Translations under genes and position numbers: made by a program
NCBI GenBank assembly: GCA_903828145.1
Contig: CAIKKY010000006.1
Location: 1 to 64,000, forward strand
DNA from: an uncultured Hyphomicrobiales bacterium
Lineage (GTDB): Bacteria > Pseudomonadota > Alphaproteobacteria > Rhizobiales > Devosiaceae
Length of the DNA: 64,000 nt
Reading direction: 5' to 3'
In this document: positions 33,132 through 43,489 of the stretch, in pieces
Numbering within the stretch: position 1 is the first letter of the stretch
Layout: each line of letters opens with the position of its first letter
The notes under the pieces: generated by a model
Databases searched by the model: none
The model's input: the letters and a program-made list of their open reading frames with translations, nothing else
Told to the model about the DNA's origin: nothing

Positions 33132-35569
33132 GTCCCACGCGGCTTCGCTCGGCTTGTTGCGGGGGCGGTGAGGGGGTCGTCGGGCCAGGGGTGGCGCGGG
33201 TAGCGGCCCTTTAAATCCTTTTGCACATCCTTCCAGCTGCCGCGCCAGAAGCCGGGCAGATCGCGCGTCGTCTGGATCGGGCGATGGGCGGGGGAGAGGA
33301 GGATGAGCAGCAGGGGCACCTTGCCGCCCGCCACGGTGGGATGTCGATCGAGCCCGAAGAGTTCCTGCACCCGCACTTCAAGCGCGGGACCGTTTTCGGC
33401 GGCGTAATCGATGGGGAGGTGCGAGCCGGCCGGGGTGGAGAAATGGCTTGGCAGCAGCCGGTCGATTTCGGCGCGCCGGGCGTAGGGCAACAGACCATCG
33501 AGCGCCGTACCGAGCGTTTCGGCCGTGACCGCACTGGCTGAGGTGAGCCCATAGAGCGCCGTCGCGAGCCAGGTCGGATCAGCCGCCAGCGCCCGATCCG
33601 AGAGGTCGGGCCAGTCCGCACCCAACTGGGCGGCGAGATAGCTGGCCCGGGCCCTTATCGCCTTCTGCTCTTTTGTCCATGGCAACCGATCCGCCCCGCG
33701 TCCACAGAGGCCGTGCGCCAGGGCCTCGGCCGCGTCAGCCGATGCGATGACCGGAACCGGCGCTTCATCGAGCACCAGCGCGCCAAGGCGCCTGATGCGG
33801 CGGGCGCGAAGACTGCCCGAGGCGGTGTCGAACCGTGTTTCGGTGAGGCTTTCAATATCGGCAGCAAAAAGCGCTTCGATTTCATCGCGCGCAATCGGGG
33901 CCGCTGCCCGAATACGGCCCGAACCGGCCTGCCCGGTTACATCGGTGACGACCAGATAGGGCAGGGCCGCAAGGGCGTCGCTGGGCTCGACGCTGGCGGC
34001 GCGGCCATTGACGAGGCGGAACCGTCCGCGCGCGCCCGAGGCCTCGGCTACCCGATCGGGATAGGCCCGCGCCAGGTGGACACCAACGCTGTCGCCCTCG
34101 CCGCTCTTGCCCGCCAGATCGGCCCAGCGCCGCGCCATCTGTCGCGCCTCGGCTGCGCGTGGGCTGCGGTCGCGCCGGAAGCGGTCGAGCCGGTGCGTCA
34201 TGTCGATGTCGTCGCCGCCAAGCCCGCGTTCCGAGACCAGCACCGCGATTTCCGCGGCGGTGAGCCCCGCGCCATCCTTGGCGCCTTCAACGATCATGTG
34301 GGCGAGCCGGGGGTGGAGCGGTAGCCGCGCCAGGGCTGCACCGGCGGGGGTAATCCGCCCCGCGTCATCGAGGGCGTGGAGCGCCGCAAGCAGCCTGGTT
34401 GCCTCGGCCCAGGCCGGCGCCGGTGGCGGATCGAGAAAGCGCAGCTGTGTGGGGTCGCTCACGCCCCAGGCCGCGAGATCAAGCGCCAGGGGCGCAAGGT
34501 CTGCCGCCAGCATTTCGGGCGGATCAAAGGGCGCGAGGGCGGCCAGCTGCCCTTCGCCAAACAGCCGATAACAGATGCCGGGCTCGGTGCGACCGGCGCG
34601 GCCCCGGCGCTGATCGGCACTGGCGCGCGACACCGGGCGCGTCACCAGCGTCGTGAGCCCGGTGGCGGGCTCATAGGCCGGAGCGCGGGCAAGCCCTGAA
34701 TCGACCACGATCCGCACGCCTTCAATGGTGAGCGAGGTCTCGGCAATGGCGGTGGCGAGCACGACTTTGCGCCGACCCGGCGCAGCGGGCGACACGGCCC
34801 GATCCTGCGCTTCGGGCGAAAGCTGGCCGTAAAGCGGTGCCAGTTCGGTATCGGCGGGCAGGGTGGATTGAAGCCGTTCGGCAACCCGCGTGATTTCGGC
34901 CTGGCCGGGCAGGAACACGAGCACCGATCCCGCGTCGCTGCGCAGCGCCTCGCGCACCAGCGCCGCCACCTGATCGTCAAGTCGCATGAGCGGGTCGCGG
35001 TCGCGGTAGTGGGTAGTCACCGGGTAAGCCCGGCCGAGGCTTTCAACCACCGGCGCATCGCCCATCAGGGCCGCAACCCGCGCTCCATCGAGCGTGGCCG
35101 ACATGACGAGGAGCCGCAGATCATCGCGGAGCGCCGCCGCATCGAGCGCCAGCGCCAGACCCAGATCGGCATCAAGACTGCGCTCATGAAATTCGTCGAA
35201 CAGCACCGCCGAGACGCCCTTGAGTTCAGGGTCATCGAGCAGACGGCGGGTGAACAGCCCTTCGGTGACAACCTCGATCCGGGTTCGGGGCCCCACCCTG
35301 GCATCGAGCCGGACGCGGTAGCCGACGGTTTCACCGACCTGTTCGGAAAGGAGCCGGGCCATCTGCCGGGCCGCCGCCCGGGCCGCGAGGCGGCGCGGTT
35401 CAAGGACGAGGATGGTGCCGGTACACCAGCCCTCTTCGAGCAGCGCCAGCGGCACGCGCGTGGTCTTGCCCGCACCAGGCGGCGCGACCAGTACGGCCTT
35501 GGTTCCGGCCAGAAGCGCTGCCCGAAGCCCGGGCAGCGCCTCGGTAATGGGAAGCGGGGTCAGGCCCAC
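33128..35569 (-). CDS. hrpB: ATP-dependent helicase HrpB
   Basis: An 813-residue DEAH-box helicase. Walker A is APPGAGKTTRVPLALL, followed by LEPRRLAARAAA, the box FDEFHERSLDADLG, SATLDG, and QRRGRAGRTEPGICYRL, with the long C-terminal HrpB domain (DRLLPSHFSTPAGSHLPIDY). Length matches the family. GTG 35569 is the likely start and overlaps the aminopeptidase stop by 10 bases, so the two are co-transcribed. The exact role of HrpB is poorly known; RNA-related functions are assumed. Confidence 0.9.
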   Translation of the reverse strand: MGLTPLPITEALPGLRAALLAGTKAVLVAPPGAGKTTRVPLALLEEGWCTGTILVLEPRRLAARAAARQMARLLSEQVGETVGYRVRLDARVGPRTRIEVVTEGLFTRRLLDDPELKGVSAVLFDEFHERSLDADLGLALALDAAALRDDLRLLVMSATLDGARVAALMGDAPVVESLGRAYPVTTHYRDRDPLMRLDDQVAALVREALRSDAGSVLVFLPGQAEITRVAERLQSTLPADTELAPLYGQLSPEAQDRAVSPAAPGRRKVVLATAIAETSLTIEGVRIVVDSGLARAPAYEPATGLTTLVTRPVSRASADQRRGRAGRTEPGICYRLFGEGQLAALAPFDPPEMLAADLAPLALDLAAWGVSDPTQLRFLDPPPAPAWAEATRLLAALHALDDAGRITPAGAALARLPLHPRLAHMIVEGAKDGAGLTAAEIAVLVSERGLGGDDIDMTHRLDRFRRDRSPRAAEARQMARRWADLAGKSGEGDSVGVHLARAYPDRVAEASGARGRFRLVNGRAASVEPSDALAALPYLVVTDVTGQAGSGRIRAAAPIARDEIEALFAADIESLTETRFDTASGSLRARRIRRLGALVLDEAPVPVIASADAAEALAHGLCGRGADRLPWTKEQKAIRARASYLAAQLGADWPDLSDRALAADPTWLATALYGLTSASAVTAETLGTALDGLLPYARRAEIDRLLPSHFSTPAGSHLPIDYAAENGPALEVRVQELFGLDRHPTVAGGKVPLLLILLSPAHRPIQTTRDLPGFWRGSWKDVQKDLKGRYPRHPWPDDPLTAPATSRAKPRGT

Positions 35570-36801
35570 TCGCCCTTGCGCATCACCGGCACGCGGGCGC
35601 CGGTGGCGGTGATCCCGTCGATGTCGATCTTGTCCGACCCGATCATCCAATCGATATGAATGAGGCTCTTGTTGCCGCCGCGCGTGGCGATCTCGTCGGG
35701 GCTGAGCGACGTGCCGCCCACAAAGCAATCGGCATAGCACTGCCCAAGCGCGATATGGCTCGCCGCATTTTCATCGAACAGCGTGTTGTAAAACAGGATG
35801 CCGGTCGATGAGATCGGGGAGGAATGCGGCACGAGCGCCACTTCGCCGAGGCGCCGGGAGCCCTCGTCGGTTTCGAGCACTTTGAGCAGCACGGCTTCGC
35901 CCTTGGTGGCCCGCGCTGAAACGATGCGGCCTTCTTCGAATACCACCTCGATATTGTCGATCAGCGTGCCGTTGTGGCTGAGTGGCTTGGTCGAGCGCAC
36001 ATGGCCCGAAACCCGGCGCGCATGCGGCGTGGTGAACACCTCCTCGGTGGGAATATTCGGGTTGCAGGTGATGCCGTTCTTCGCCTCCGACGCGCCGCCC
36101 TTCCAGCGGTGCCCGTCGGCGAGCCCGATGGTGAGATCGGTGCCCGGGCCGGAATAATGCAGCGCCGAGAAATTATTGCCGTTGAGCCAGGTCCAGCGGT
36201 CTTTCAGCCGGGCGTTATGCGCGGCCCAGGCCGCAATCGGATCGTCGACATTGACGCGGCTCGCCGCGAAAATCGCCTCGGCAAGCTGATGCACCGCCTC
36301 GTCTTCCGGCAGATCGGGGAACACCAGTTTCGCCCACTTGGGGTTGGGATAAGAGACGATGTTCCAGTTGATATCGAATCCGGTGATGCGTTCGAGCGCC
36401 GGGCGATAGGCCATGGAGGTGGCGCGGTTGGCGCGGCTCACCTTGTCGGGATCCTGCTCGGCCAGAAGCAGCGGGTTTTCGGCCGAAATCGCGAGCCGCG
36501 CCGCATTGCCATCAAAGGCTTTGGCCATGCCCTCGTAGAGCCAGCCAGGGGCTGCATCAAAGCTTTCGCTGCGCGCCTCGCGGTAGCGCGACAGGGTGAT
36601 CTCCTCATCGGAGAAAATCGGCTGCACAACGGCAGCACCGGCGCGATAGGCATGGGCCGCAATCCGCCGCACCAGCGGCAGGGCGACCATGGGGGCGGTC
36701 AGCACAAGATCCTGCCCCGGTTCGAGCCGTAGCCCGACCTTGACGGCGACTTCAGCAAGACGATCGAGCTTTACAGGATCAATGGGATTGGTCTGGGTCA
36801 T
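35560..36801 (-). CDS. M29-family metal-dependent aminopeptidase
   Basis: A 413-residue peptidase of the AmpS/PepS (thermophilic aminopeptidase M29) family. Conserved metal and catalytic residues are visible in NIPTEEVFTTPH, ILFYNTLFDENAASHIALG, and the C-terminal SLIHIDWMIGSD. It removes N-terminal residues from peptides in the cytoplasm. ATG 36801 is chosen; a TTG two codons upstream is possible. It precedes hrpB with overlap. It is divergent from the lactonase gene at 36985; the shared intergenic region holds a 7-bp hairpin (GAGGGGG 36896-36902, CCCCCTC 36915-36921). Confidence 0.9.
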   Translation of the reverse strand: MTQTNPIDPVKLDRLAEVAVKVGLRLEPGQDLVLTAPMVALPLVRRIAAHAYRAGAAVVQPIFSDEEITLSRYREARSESFDAAPGWLYEGMAKAFDGNAARLAISAENPLLLAEQDPDKVSRANRATSMAYRPALERITGFDINWNIVSYPNPKWAKLVFPDLPEDEAVHQLAEAIFAASRVNVDDPIAAWAAHNARLKDRWTWLNGNNFSALHYSGPGTDLTIGLADGHRWKGGASEAKNGITCNPNIPTEEVFTTPHARRVSGHVRSTKPLSHNGTLIDNIEVVFEEGRIVSARATKGEAVLLKVLETDEGSRRLGEVALVPHSSPISSTGILFYNTLFDENAASHIALGQCYADCFVGGTSLSPDEIATRGGNKSLIHIDWMIGSDKIDIDGITATGARVPVMRKGEWA

Positions 36802-36984
36802 CGGCAAATCACCGCCTCGTTGAAATTGGCCCCGCTGAGATAGCCGTTGGCGCGGGGTATTTCCAGTGCGGGCCTGCGCACCCTTAACCGATTATGAGGG
36901 GGACAGACGTCGCACCCCCTCGACCCGCGCTCAGCGTTCTGTAAGCCTGCGCCTTGCCGCTTAACCGAGGCCGTGGAGAGACTT

Positions 36985-37992
36985 ATGGCGCAGATCGATT
37001 TTTTGTCGGGCTCCTATTCTGAAGGGGCGCCGAGCGGCATTCACCGGCTGCGGCTCGATACGGCGACCGATGAACTGAGCGTGGTTGCGGCCCTGCCGGG
37101 CGCGCCCGATGCGTCGTTTTTTGTGGCTGATGCGACGGGACGGCGGCTTTACGTTACCAATGAGCCCGACGCGCGGCTCGGCGCCTTCAGCCTCTCACCA
37201 GATGCGCTGGCGCTGACCCGGCTGAGCGATCAGCCGACGGGCGCGGGCCTGCCCTGCCATGTGGGGCTGAGCCCCGAGGGCACGCATGTGGCTGTTGCCA
37301 ATTATGGCGCAGGCCGGACGACACTGTTCGCCATTGATCCTATTTCCGGAGCGCTCTCGGGCGACGCACAGCTGCTTGAGGGCACGCAATCGACCGCCGA
37401 TGGCCATGCCCATTGGGTGGGCTGGAGCCCGGATGGGCGGTTCATCCATGTCGTGGACCTCGGTCACGACGAAGTGCGCGCCTATCCCTGGGACGGTGCG
37501 CGGGCCGGAGCGCCGATCATCAGCGTCGGGCTCGACAAGGGCGCTGGGCCGCGCCATCTGGCGTTTGATCGGTCCGGGCAATTTGCCTTCCTCATCACCG
37601 AATATGCCAACACCCTGACCGCATTGCGGGTTGAAGGCGATGGCCGACTGAGCCCGATCGAGACGCACTCCACGCTGCCCAAAGGCTATGCCGAAAAAAG
37701 TTTCGGGGCGCATATCCAGGTTGTGGGGTCCATGGTCTATGTCAGCAACCGCGGCCACAATTCGATTGCGGCCTTTCGTATCGGACCCGAGGGTCGCCTG
37801 ACCCTGACCCAGATCGTGCCCACCGGCGGCAACTGGCCCCGGTTTTTCCTCGCCATCGATGCTCATCTGCTCGTCTGTAATCAGTTGAGCGACGACATCA
37901 CGCTCTTCACCCTGCAGCCGGATGGCCGCATGGGGGCGACGGGTCGGCGGCTGGCCCTCCACAAGCCTGTCATGCTGATGCCGCTCGACTGA
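36985..37992 (+). CDS. lactonase-family beta-propeller protein (6-phosphogluconolactonase-like)
   Basis: A 335-residue seven-bladed beta-propeller of the YbhE/Pgl type. Typical repeats are FFVADATGRRLYVTNE, GLPCHVGLSPEGTHVAVANY, HWVGWSPDGRFIHVVDLG, GPRHLAFDRSGQFAFLI, and GGNWPRFFLAID. The family includes 6-phosphogluconolactonase and other sugar-lactone hydrolases, as well as carboxymuconate cyclase relatives. ATG 36985 follows GTGGAGAG. It has no signal peptide, so it is cytoplasmic. Its pathway is not shown by its neighbours. Confidence 0.8.
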   Translation: MAQIDFLSGSYSEGAPSGIHRLRLDTATDELSVVAALPGAPDASFFVADATGRRLYVTNEPDARLGAFSLSPDALALTRLSDQPTGAGLPCHVGLSPEGTHVAVANYGAGRTTLFAIDPISGALSGDAQLLEGTQSTADGHAHWVGWSPDGRFIHVVDLGHDEVRAYPWDGARAGAPIISVGLDKGAGPRHLAFDRSGQFAFLITEYANTLTALRVEGDGRLSPIETHSTLPKGYAEKSFGAHIQVVGSMVYVSNRGHNSIAAFRIGPEGRLTLTQIVPTGGNWPRFFLAIDAHLLVCNQLSDDITLFTLQPDGRMGATGRRLALHKPVMLMPLD

Positions 37993-38215
37993 GCCGGTGC
38001 GGCTCGCGCCGAATCTCCAGATTGAGCATGCTACGGTCCTTGTCAGGCGGATCGTTATTTGTCAGACATATGTCATCTGTCCTTTCCGGCGACGGGAGGG
38101 CAGGCGGGGCGGGCCACGGTCCGGGCCCCGCGCAGGGGGTCGCGCCACGGGGCCGGAGGGTCACAATGAGCGCATCAGCTTGGACAAAGCTCTGAAACGA
38201 GGGAGAGCATTTCAA

Positions 38216-39820
38216 ATGAACGCACTGCTGAAATGGGCAGGGGCGGCGATCGTGGCGGCCGGGATGGTATTCCCGGCGCTGGCGGCATCGGTGGTCGTTG
38301 CCCCGGGCCAATCCACGACCGGCACCAATATGGACTACATGAAGACGGTCTATGCCCGCGCCACTGGCGCCGAGCTGCTGCAATTGCCGCTGACCAGCTT
38401 CGACAAGGATTTCGCGCTGACCCCGCTCGCCGCGGAAAGCTGGAGCCAGTCGGCCGATGGCCTCACCTGGACCTTCAAGCTGCGCGACGGGCTCGTCTGG
38501 TCGGATGGCGAGAAGGTGACGGCCGAAGATTACGTCTTCGCGCTGCAGCACGCCGCGACCTCGGGCTATGATTTCGCCTGGTACTGGGATTTCGCCGGTG
38601 GCATCAAAAACTGGAAAGACGTGACCGAGAGCAAGGCCGACGTCTCGACCCTCGGCCTCAAGGCCGTGGATGATCTCACCATCGAAGTCACGACGGCGGC
38701 GCCGAAGCCCTATCTGCCGGGCGTGGTCTCGCTGTGGTACCCCGTGCCCAAGCACCAGTTCGACAAGTTCGGCGATGATTGGTCGACCAAGGTCGAAACC
38801 ATTGTCTCGTCCGGGCCCTTCGTCGTGAAGAGCTGGGAAAAGTCGAACAACTCCGTCGTGTTCGAAAAGAACCCGACCTACACGGGCCCGTGGCCCGCGA
38901 TGATCGACGAACTCCAGATCGATCCGACTCTCGGCGCGCCGGAAGTCGGCATGCCGGCCTTCCTCGCTGGCGAAGCGGACTTCAGCTATCTCAACGCCGG
39001 TCAGATCCCGGTGGTGGAGCAGCGCTTCCCTAGCCAGATCCGCAGGAATCCGGTGTTCGCGGTGTCGTACATTTCGTTCGATATGGCGAGCGCGCCCTTC
39101 GACAATGTGGATGTGCGCCGGGCGCTCTACTATGCGGTCAACCGCGACGAGCTGACCTCGACCGTGCTGAAGGACATCGCCATTCCGGCGGGCTCGATCC
39201 TGGCGCCCGGCTATCCTGGGTTCGACCCGGAGACGGTGAAGAAGGCCGTGTTCGATCCGACCAAGGCCAAGGAATTCATGGCCAAGGCCGGTTACCCGGA
39301 TGGCAAGGGCTTCCCCGAAGTCGAAATCTGGTATCGTGAAGAGGGCGGCTATAACGGCGCCATCATCCCGCCGATGCTCCAGTACCTGCAGGCGCAGTTC
39401 AAGACGATCCTCGGCATCACCATGAACATCAAGGTCATGCCGACCAAGGATTGGATGGCGGGTCTGCTCGAGCACAAGAACAACCTGTTCCTGGCGCCCT
39501 ACGAGTACGATTATCTCGATCCGTCCAACTTCTTCGGCATCTTCTACAATGGCGGCCGTCACAGCCACCATGTGGATGCCTATGACAAGCTGGTGGCCGC
39601 GGCCGATTCGAACCCGAATTGGGAAGAACGCCTGAAGCTCTATGCCGAAGCCGAGCAGGTGCTGATCGACAATGGCTCCATCGTCCCGATGGTCCACCCG
39701 ATCACCACCGCCGTGATTTCGGACAAGCTGGGTGGCGATGCCTCGACCCCGAACGCGAACGGGTATTTCCCGCTCGATCGGCTGGGCAACTACTTCTACA
39801 CCCACATCACCAAGCAATAA
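38216..39820 (+). CDS. peptide ABC transporter substrate-binding protein (SBP_bac_5)
   Basis: A 534-residue periplasmic protein with a signal peptide (WAGAAIVAAGMVFPALAA). The OppA/DppA family pattern is clear: LTPLAAESWSQSADGLTWTF, LRDGLVWSDGEKVTAEDYVF, SSGPFVVKSWEKSNN, FDNVDVRRALYYAVNRDEL. The start at ATG 38216 has GGGAG upstream. It feeds the ABC permeases at 41663 and 42592. A hairpin after its stop likely makes the binding protein more abundant than the membrane parts. The ligand is probably an oligopeptide or peptide-like compound. Confidence 0.9.
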   Translation: MNALLKWAGAAIVAAGMVFPALAASVVVAPGQSTTGTNMDYMKTVYARATGAELLQLPLTSFDKDFALTPLAAESWSQSADGLTWTFKLRDGLVWSDGEKVTAEDYVFALQHAATSGYDFAWYWDFAGGIKNWKDVTESKADVSTLGLKAVDDLTIEVTTAAPKPYLPGVVSLWYPVPKHQFDKFGDDWSTKVETIVSSGPFVVKSWEKSNNSVVFEKNPTYTGPWPAMIDELQIDPTLGAPEVGMPAFLAGEADFSYLNAGQIPVVEQRFPSQIRRNPVFAVSYISFDMASAPFDNVDVRRALYYAVNRDELTSTVLKDIAIPAGSILAPGYPGFDPETVKKAVFDPTKAKEFMAKAGYPDGKGFPEVEIWYREEGGYNGAIIPPMLQYLQAQFKTILGITMNIKVMPTKDWMAGLLEHKNNLFLAPYEYDYLDPSNFFGIFYNGGRHSHHVDAYDKLVAAADSNPNWEERLKLYAEAEQVLIDNGSIVPMVHPITTAVISDKLGGDASTPNANGYFPLDRLGNYFYTHITKQ

Positions 39821-39835
39821 GCTCCTCCCGAGCGG

Positions 39836-39868
39836 CACCTCCCGGCGACACCGCCGGGGGGTGATTTT
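39836..39868 (+). terminator. attenuating hairpin between binding protein and ATPase genes
   Basis: A 12-bp stem (CACCTCCCGGCG 39836-39847 with CGCCGGGGGGTG 39852-39863, one T-G wobble) with loop ACAC, followed by ATTTT. It sits 16 bases after the binding-protein stop within the operon, a common way to lower expression of downstream transporter genes. Confidence 0.65.
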
Positions 39869-39886
39869 GATCTGTCAGTTGGGCGC

Positions 39887-41653
39887 ATGGCACTCGTTAC
39901 CATCGAAAATCTGCGCGTGAGCTTTGCCCAGCATGGGGGCAAGGTCGACGCTGTGCGCGGCATCAGCTTCAGCCTTGAAGATGGCGAAAGCCTAGGCATC
40001 GTGGGCGAAAGCGGGTCCGGCAAATCCGTAACCGCCATGGCCCTGTTGCGCCTGCTGCCGCAGACCGCCGATATTGCCGCTACCCGGCTTGAGCTTGACG
40101 GCACCGACATGCTCGGGGCCGACACAAAGACGCTGGCGCGCCTCCGTGGCCGCGCCGCTGCCCTGGTGTTTCAGGATCCGGCGACGGCCTTCGATCCGGT
40201 CTTCACCATCGGCCACCAGATTGCCGAAACCATTACCACCCACCGCGGCATCTCGAAGCGCGCGGCGCTCGCTGAGGCCGAAGACCTGCTGAATAAGGTC
40301 GAGATCAAGAACGCCCGCGATGTTCTGGGTTTTTATCCGCACCAGCTCTCGGGCGGCATGTTGCAGCGCGCGATGATCGCCATGGCGCTCTCCTGTCGAC
40401 CGAGGCTGCTGATTGCCGATGAGCCGACCACGGCGCTTGATGTGACCATTCAGGCGCAGATTCTCGCGCTCATCAAGGCGCTGCAGGCCGAGTTCGGCAT
40501 GGCGCTCATCATGATCACGCACGACCTCGGCGTCATTGCCGAAACCGTGGATCGCGTGGTGGTGATGTATAGTGGCGAGGTGATGGAGGAGGGCCCGGTG
40601 GGCCAGATCTTCGATGCGCCCGCGCACCCCTATACCAGAAGCCTCCTGGCGTCGCTGGCCGAGGGCGCGGTGCGAACCCGCCCCGATGTCGCCGCCGACA
40701 GCGCCCCGGCTCTCGAACTCAAGGGGCTGACAAAAACCTACACGATCAGGCAGCGCGGTGGCTTTTTGCCCCGCTATGCCCCCTTCCATGCCGTGCGCAA
40801 TGTCGACCTGCGGCTGGGGCAAAACCGCATCGTTGGGCTTGTGGGCGAAAGCGGTTCGGGCAAGAGCACCACGGGCATGATGGCCCTGAGACTCATTGAA
40901 GCTACGGCGGGCGATATCCGCGTGGAGGGCCACTCGATAGCCACCCTCGGGCCTGCCGCGCTGAAGCCGCATCGTCGGCAGATGCAGGTGGTCTTCCAGG
41001 ACAGCTATTCCGCACTCGACCCCATCATGACGCTGGGCGAAATCATTGCCGAGCCGCTCGATATCCATGGCATCGGCACCCATGCCGAGCGCCTGCGCCG
41101 CGCCGGCGACTGGCTCGAAAAGGTCGGGCTCGCGCGCAGCTTCACCACCCGCTACCCGCACGAACTCTCGGGCGGCCAGCGCCAGCGCGTGGCCATTGCC
41201 CGCGCACTGATCCTCGAGCCGCGCATCCTCGTTGCCGATGAGCCGACCTCGGCCCTCGACGTGACGGTCAAGGCGCAGATCATTGCACTTTTGAAAGCCC
41301 TGCAGGCCGAAATGGGCCTCTCCATGCTGTTCATCAGCCACGACCTGTCGGTGGTACGCTCGCTCACCGATACGGTGCTGGTCATGTGGAAGGGCCGCGT
41401 GGTCGAGGAGGCGCCCACCGCGCAGCTCTTTGCCAACCCGCAGCATCCCTATACGCGCGCCCTGCTCGAAGCCATTCCGGTCACCAACCCGGCAGAGCGT
41501 CGGGCCCGCACCTTCCTCAAACCCGAGGATATCGAAAAGGCCACGCCGCGCCTTGCCGCCCTTTCCTTGCCCGGTCGCCCGACCCCGGGCGATGTGGCGC
41601 AGCTGGTTGATATCGGTGGCGGCCACCGGGTTGAAGCCGTGGTGACGGGGTAA
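39887..41653 (+). CDS. fused peptide ABC transporter ATP-binding protein (DppD-DppF type)
   Basis: A 588-residue protein with two complete ABC ATPase domains. Domain 1 has Walker [13 protein letters not shown], signature [15 protein letters not shown], and Walker [13 protein letters not shown]. Domain 2 (from about residue 280) has [28 protein letters not shown], and [12 protein letters not shown]. Each is followed by the oligopeptide-type C-terminal segment ([11 protein letters not shown] and [12 protein letters not shown]). Such fusions serve oligopeptide, dipeptide or glutathione importers. It ends 9 bases before the first permease gene. Confidence 0.92.
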   Translation: MALVTIENLRVSFAQHGGKVDAVRGISFSLEDGESLGIVGESGSGKSVTAMALLRLLPQTADIAATRLELDGTDMLGADTKTLARLRGRAAALVFQDPATAFDPVFTIGHQIAETITTHRGISKRAALAEAEDLLNKVEIKNARDVLGFYPHQLSGGMLQRAMIAMALSCRPRLLIADEPTTALDVTIQAQILALIKALQAEFGMALIMITHDLGVIAETVDRVVVMYSGEVMEEGPVGQIFDAPAHPYTRSLLASLAEGAVRTRPDVAADSAPALELKGLTKTYTIRQRGGFLPRYAPFHAVRNVDLRLGQNRIVGLVGESGSGKSTTGMMALRLIEATAGDIRVEGHSIATLGPAALKPHRRQMQVVFQDSYSALDPIMTLGEIIAEPLDIHGIGTHAERLRRAGDWLEKVGLARSFTTRYPHELSGGQRQRVAIARALILEPRILVADEPTSALDVTVKAQIIALLKALQAEMGLSMLFISHDLSVVRSLTDTVLVMWKGRVVEEAPTAQLFANPQHPYTRALLEAIPVTNPAERRARTFLKPEDIEKATPRLAALSLPGRPTPGDVAQLVDIGGGHRVEAVVTG

Positions 41654-41662
41654 GGGGCCAGG

Positions 41663-42595
41663 ATGCTGAGCTATATCGTCAAACGCCTGCTCTCCATTGC
41701 CGTCACCTTCATCGTGGTGTCGATCATCGTCTTTCTGATGATGCACGCGATCCCGGGTGGCCCGTTTGATGGCAACGACATGCCGGTGTCCGAGGCGGTG
41801 CGCGCCAAGCTGATGGCGTCACTCGGGCTCGACCAGCCCCTGTGGACCCAATATGTCAATTACATGCTGGGGGTGCTGCGCTTCGATTTCGGCGTGCCGT
41901 TCCAGAGCCCCGGCGAAACCGTGATGAGCCTGCTGGCCAATGCCTGGCCGCCCAGCCTCGTGCTCGGCGGGCTTGGGGTGTTGATCGGCGCGCCGCTCGG
42001 CATTCTGCTCGGCATGGCGGCGGCGCTCCGGCGCAACACCTGGGTCGATTATCTCGTGTCGGCGGTGGCGACGCTGGGGCTCACCATCCCGGTTTTTGTC
42101 ATCTCCATGCTCCTGATCCTCATCTTCGCGGTCTGGCTCAACTGGCTGCCGGCGAGTGGCTGGGGCGACCCGCGAAAATGGATTCTGCCCATTGCCGCCT
42201 ATGCCGCCATTCCGCTGGCGACCTACGCGCGCTACACGCGCTCGGCCATGCTTGATACGCTCAACCGCCCCTTCGTCACGGCGCTGCGCGCCAAGGGCCT
42301 GAGCGAGAGCCGCATCATTTTCCAGCATGTGCTGCGCAACTCGGCGCTGCCCATGGTCACGGTGTTCCTGCCCATGTTCATCGGTACGGCGACTGGCTCG
42401 ATTTTCGTTGAGGCGATGTTCCGCGTGCCGGGGCTCGGCAGCTATTTCGTGTCATCGATTGAAAACCGTGATTACCCGCTCGAAATGGCCCTGATCCTGA
42501 TGGTCACGGTCATGTTCTGCCTTGCCTATCTCGTGTCCGATGTCGCCTATGCCCTGCTCAACCCGCGCATCCGCGTTTCTGGAGAAGGCCGATGA
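41663..42595 (+). CDS. peptide ABC transporter permease (DppB type)
   Basis: A 310-residue inner-membrane protein with the DppB-type start MLSYIVKRLLSIAVTFIVVS, six predicted membrane segments, and the binding-protein-dependent transport loop FVTALRAKGLSESRIIFQHV near residue 210. Its stop overlaps the start of the second permease by 4 bases. Confidence 0.92.
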   Translation: MLSYIVKRLLSIAVTFIVVSIIVFLMMHAIPGGPFDGNDMPVSEAVRAKLMASLGLDQPLWTQYVNYMLGVLRFDFGVPFQSPGETVMSLLANAWPPSLVLGGLGVLIGAPLGILLGMAAALRRNTWVDYLVSAVATLGLTIPVFVISMLLILIFAVWLNWLPASGWGDPRKWILPIAAYAAIPLATYARYTRSAMLDTLNRPFVTALRAKGLSESRIIFQHVLRNSALPMVTVFLPMFIGTATGSIFVEAMFRVPGLGSYFVSSIENRDYPLEMALILMVTVMFCLAYLVSDVAYALLNPRIRVSGEGR

Positions 42596-43488
42596 GTTCT
42601 GACGCCCTTCCCGAAACGCTGGCTGCCCCGTCGGCGCGTGAGCATGGTCCCTTGTGGTTCGCCGTCCAGCGCTTCTTGGAAAACCGCGCGGCGGTTGCTA
42701 GCGGCATTTTTCTCGTGCTGTTGATCCTCGCAGCGATTTTTGCACCGCTGTTCACCAAGCCCGATCCGAACGCGCAGGATTATCTGACCAAGGCGCTGGC
42801 CTTCCCCTCGGCCGAGTTCTGGTTCGGCGTCGATGACATTGGCCGCGATTTCTTCGCGCGCATCATCTATGGCGCGCGCGTCTCGCTCTCCATCGGCTTT
42901 CTCGCCGCGCTGTTTTCGGTGTTGATTGGCATTCCGCTGGGTGCACTCGCCGGCTATTTCGGCGGTTGGGTCGATTGGCTCATCATGCGCATCATCGAGC
43001 TGTTCTCGGTGGTGCCGCCGCTCCTTGCTGCCATGCTCCTCGGCGCGCTGACCCGGGGCGGGTTCTTCACCATCATCCTCATTTCAGCGCTTTTTGGCTG
43101 GGTGCAGGTCTGCCTCCTGGTGCGCGCGCAAGTGCGGGCCTTCCGCGAAAAGGAATTTGTCCGCGCCGCGCAGGCGCTCGGGGCCTCCCCGGCCTATATC
43201 ATCCGGCGGCACCTCATTCCCAATTCCCTCTCGCCCATCATCGTGGGTTTCGTGCTGGCCATTCCGCTCGCCATGATGCTCGAAGCCTCGTTGAGCTTTC
43301 TGGGCATTGGCGTGCCGCCGCCCACCCCCAGCTGGGGCCAGATGATCAATACCGGGCTCGATTTCATGTTCTTTTACTGGCACATGGCGGTGTTCCCCAC
43401 CGCCGCGCTTGCCCTCACTGTGCTCGCGACCACGCTGTTCGGCGATGGGCTGCGCGATGCGCTCGATCCCACCCTGAAGGGACGCTGA
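42592..43488 (+). CDS. peptide ABC transporter permease (DppC type)
   Basis: A 298-residue permease with an N-terminal hydrophilic part, VDDIGRDFFARIIYGARVSL, and the EAA loop FVRAAQALGASPAYIIRRHL near residue 190, then SLSFLGIGVPPPTPSWGQMI, all typical of DppC. It pairs with the permease at 41663. The aminotransferase gene begins only 1 base after its stop. Confidence 0.92.
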   Translation: MSSDALPETLAAPSAREHGPLWFAVQRFLENRAAVASGIFLVLLILAAIFAPLFTKPDPNAQDYLTKALAFPSAEFWFGVDDIGRDFFARIIYGARVSLSIGFLAALFSVLIGIPLGALAGYFGGWVDWLIMRIIELFSVVPPLLAAMLLGALTRGGFFTIILISALFGWVQVCLLVRAQVRAFREKEFVRAAQALGASPAYIIRRHLIPNSLSPIIVGFVLAIPLAMMLEASLSFLGIGVPPPTPSWGQMINTGLDFMFFYWHMAVFPTAALALTVLATTLFGDGLRDALDPTLKGR

Positions 43489-43489
43489 A

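Noticed and set aside
37970-39838. Very long minus-strand open frame (about 620 codons)
   Set aside because: It is antisense to a clear peptide-binding protein gene with family motifs. High GC makes long shadow frames common here.
39992-41746. Long minus-strand frame opposite the fused ABC ATPase
   Set aside because: The plus strand carries two complete ATPase domains. The minus-strand product is rich in Gly, His and Arg with no recognisable fold.
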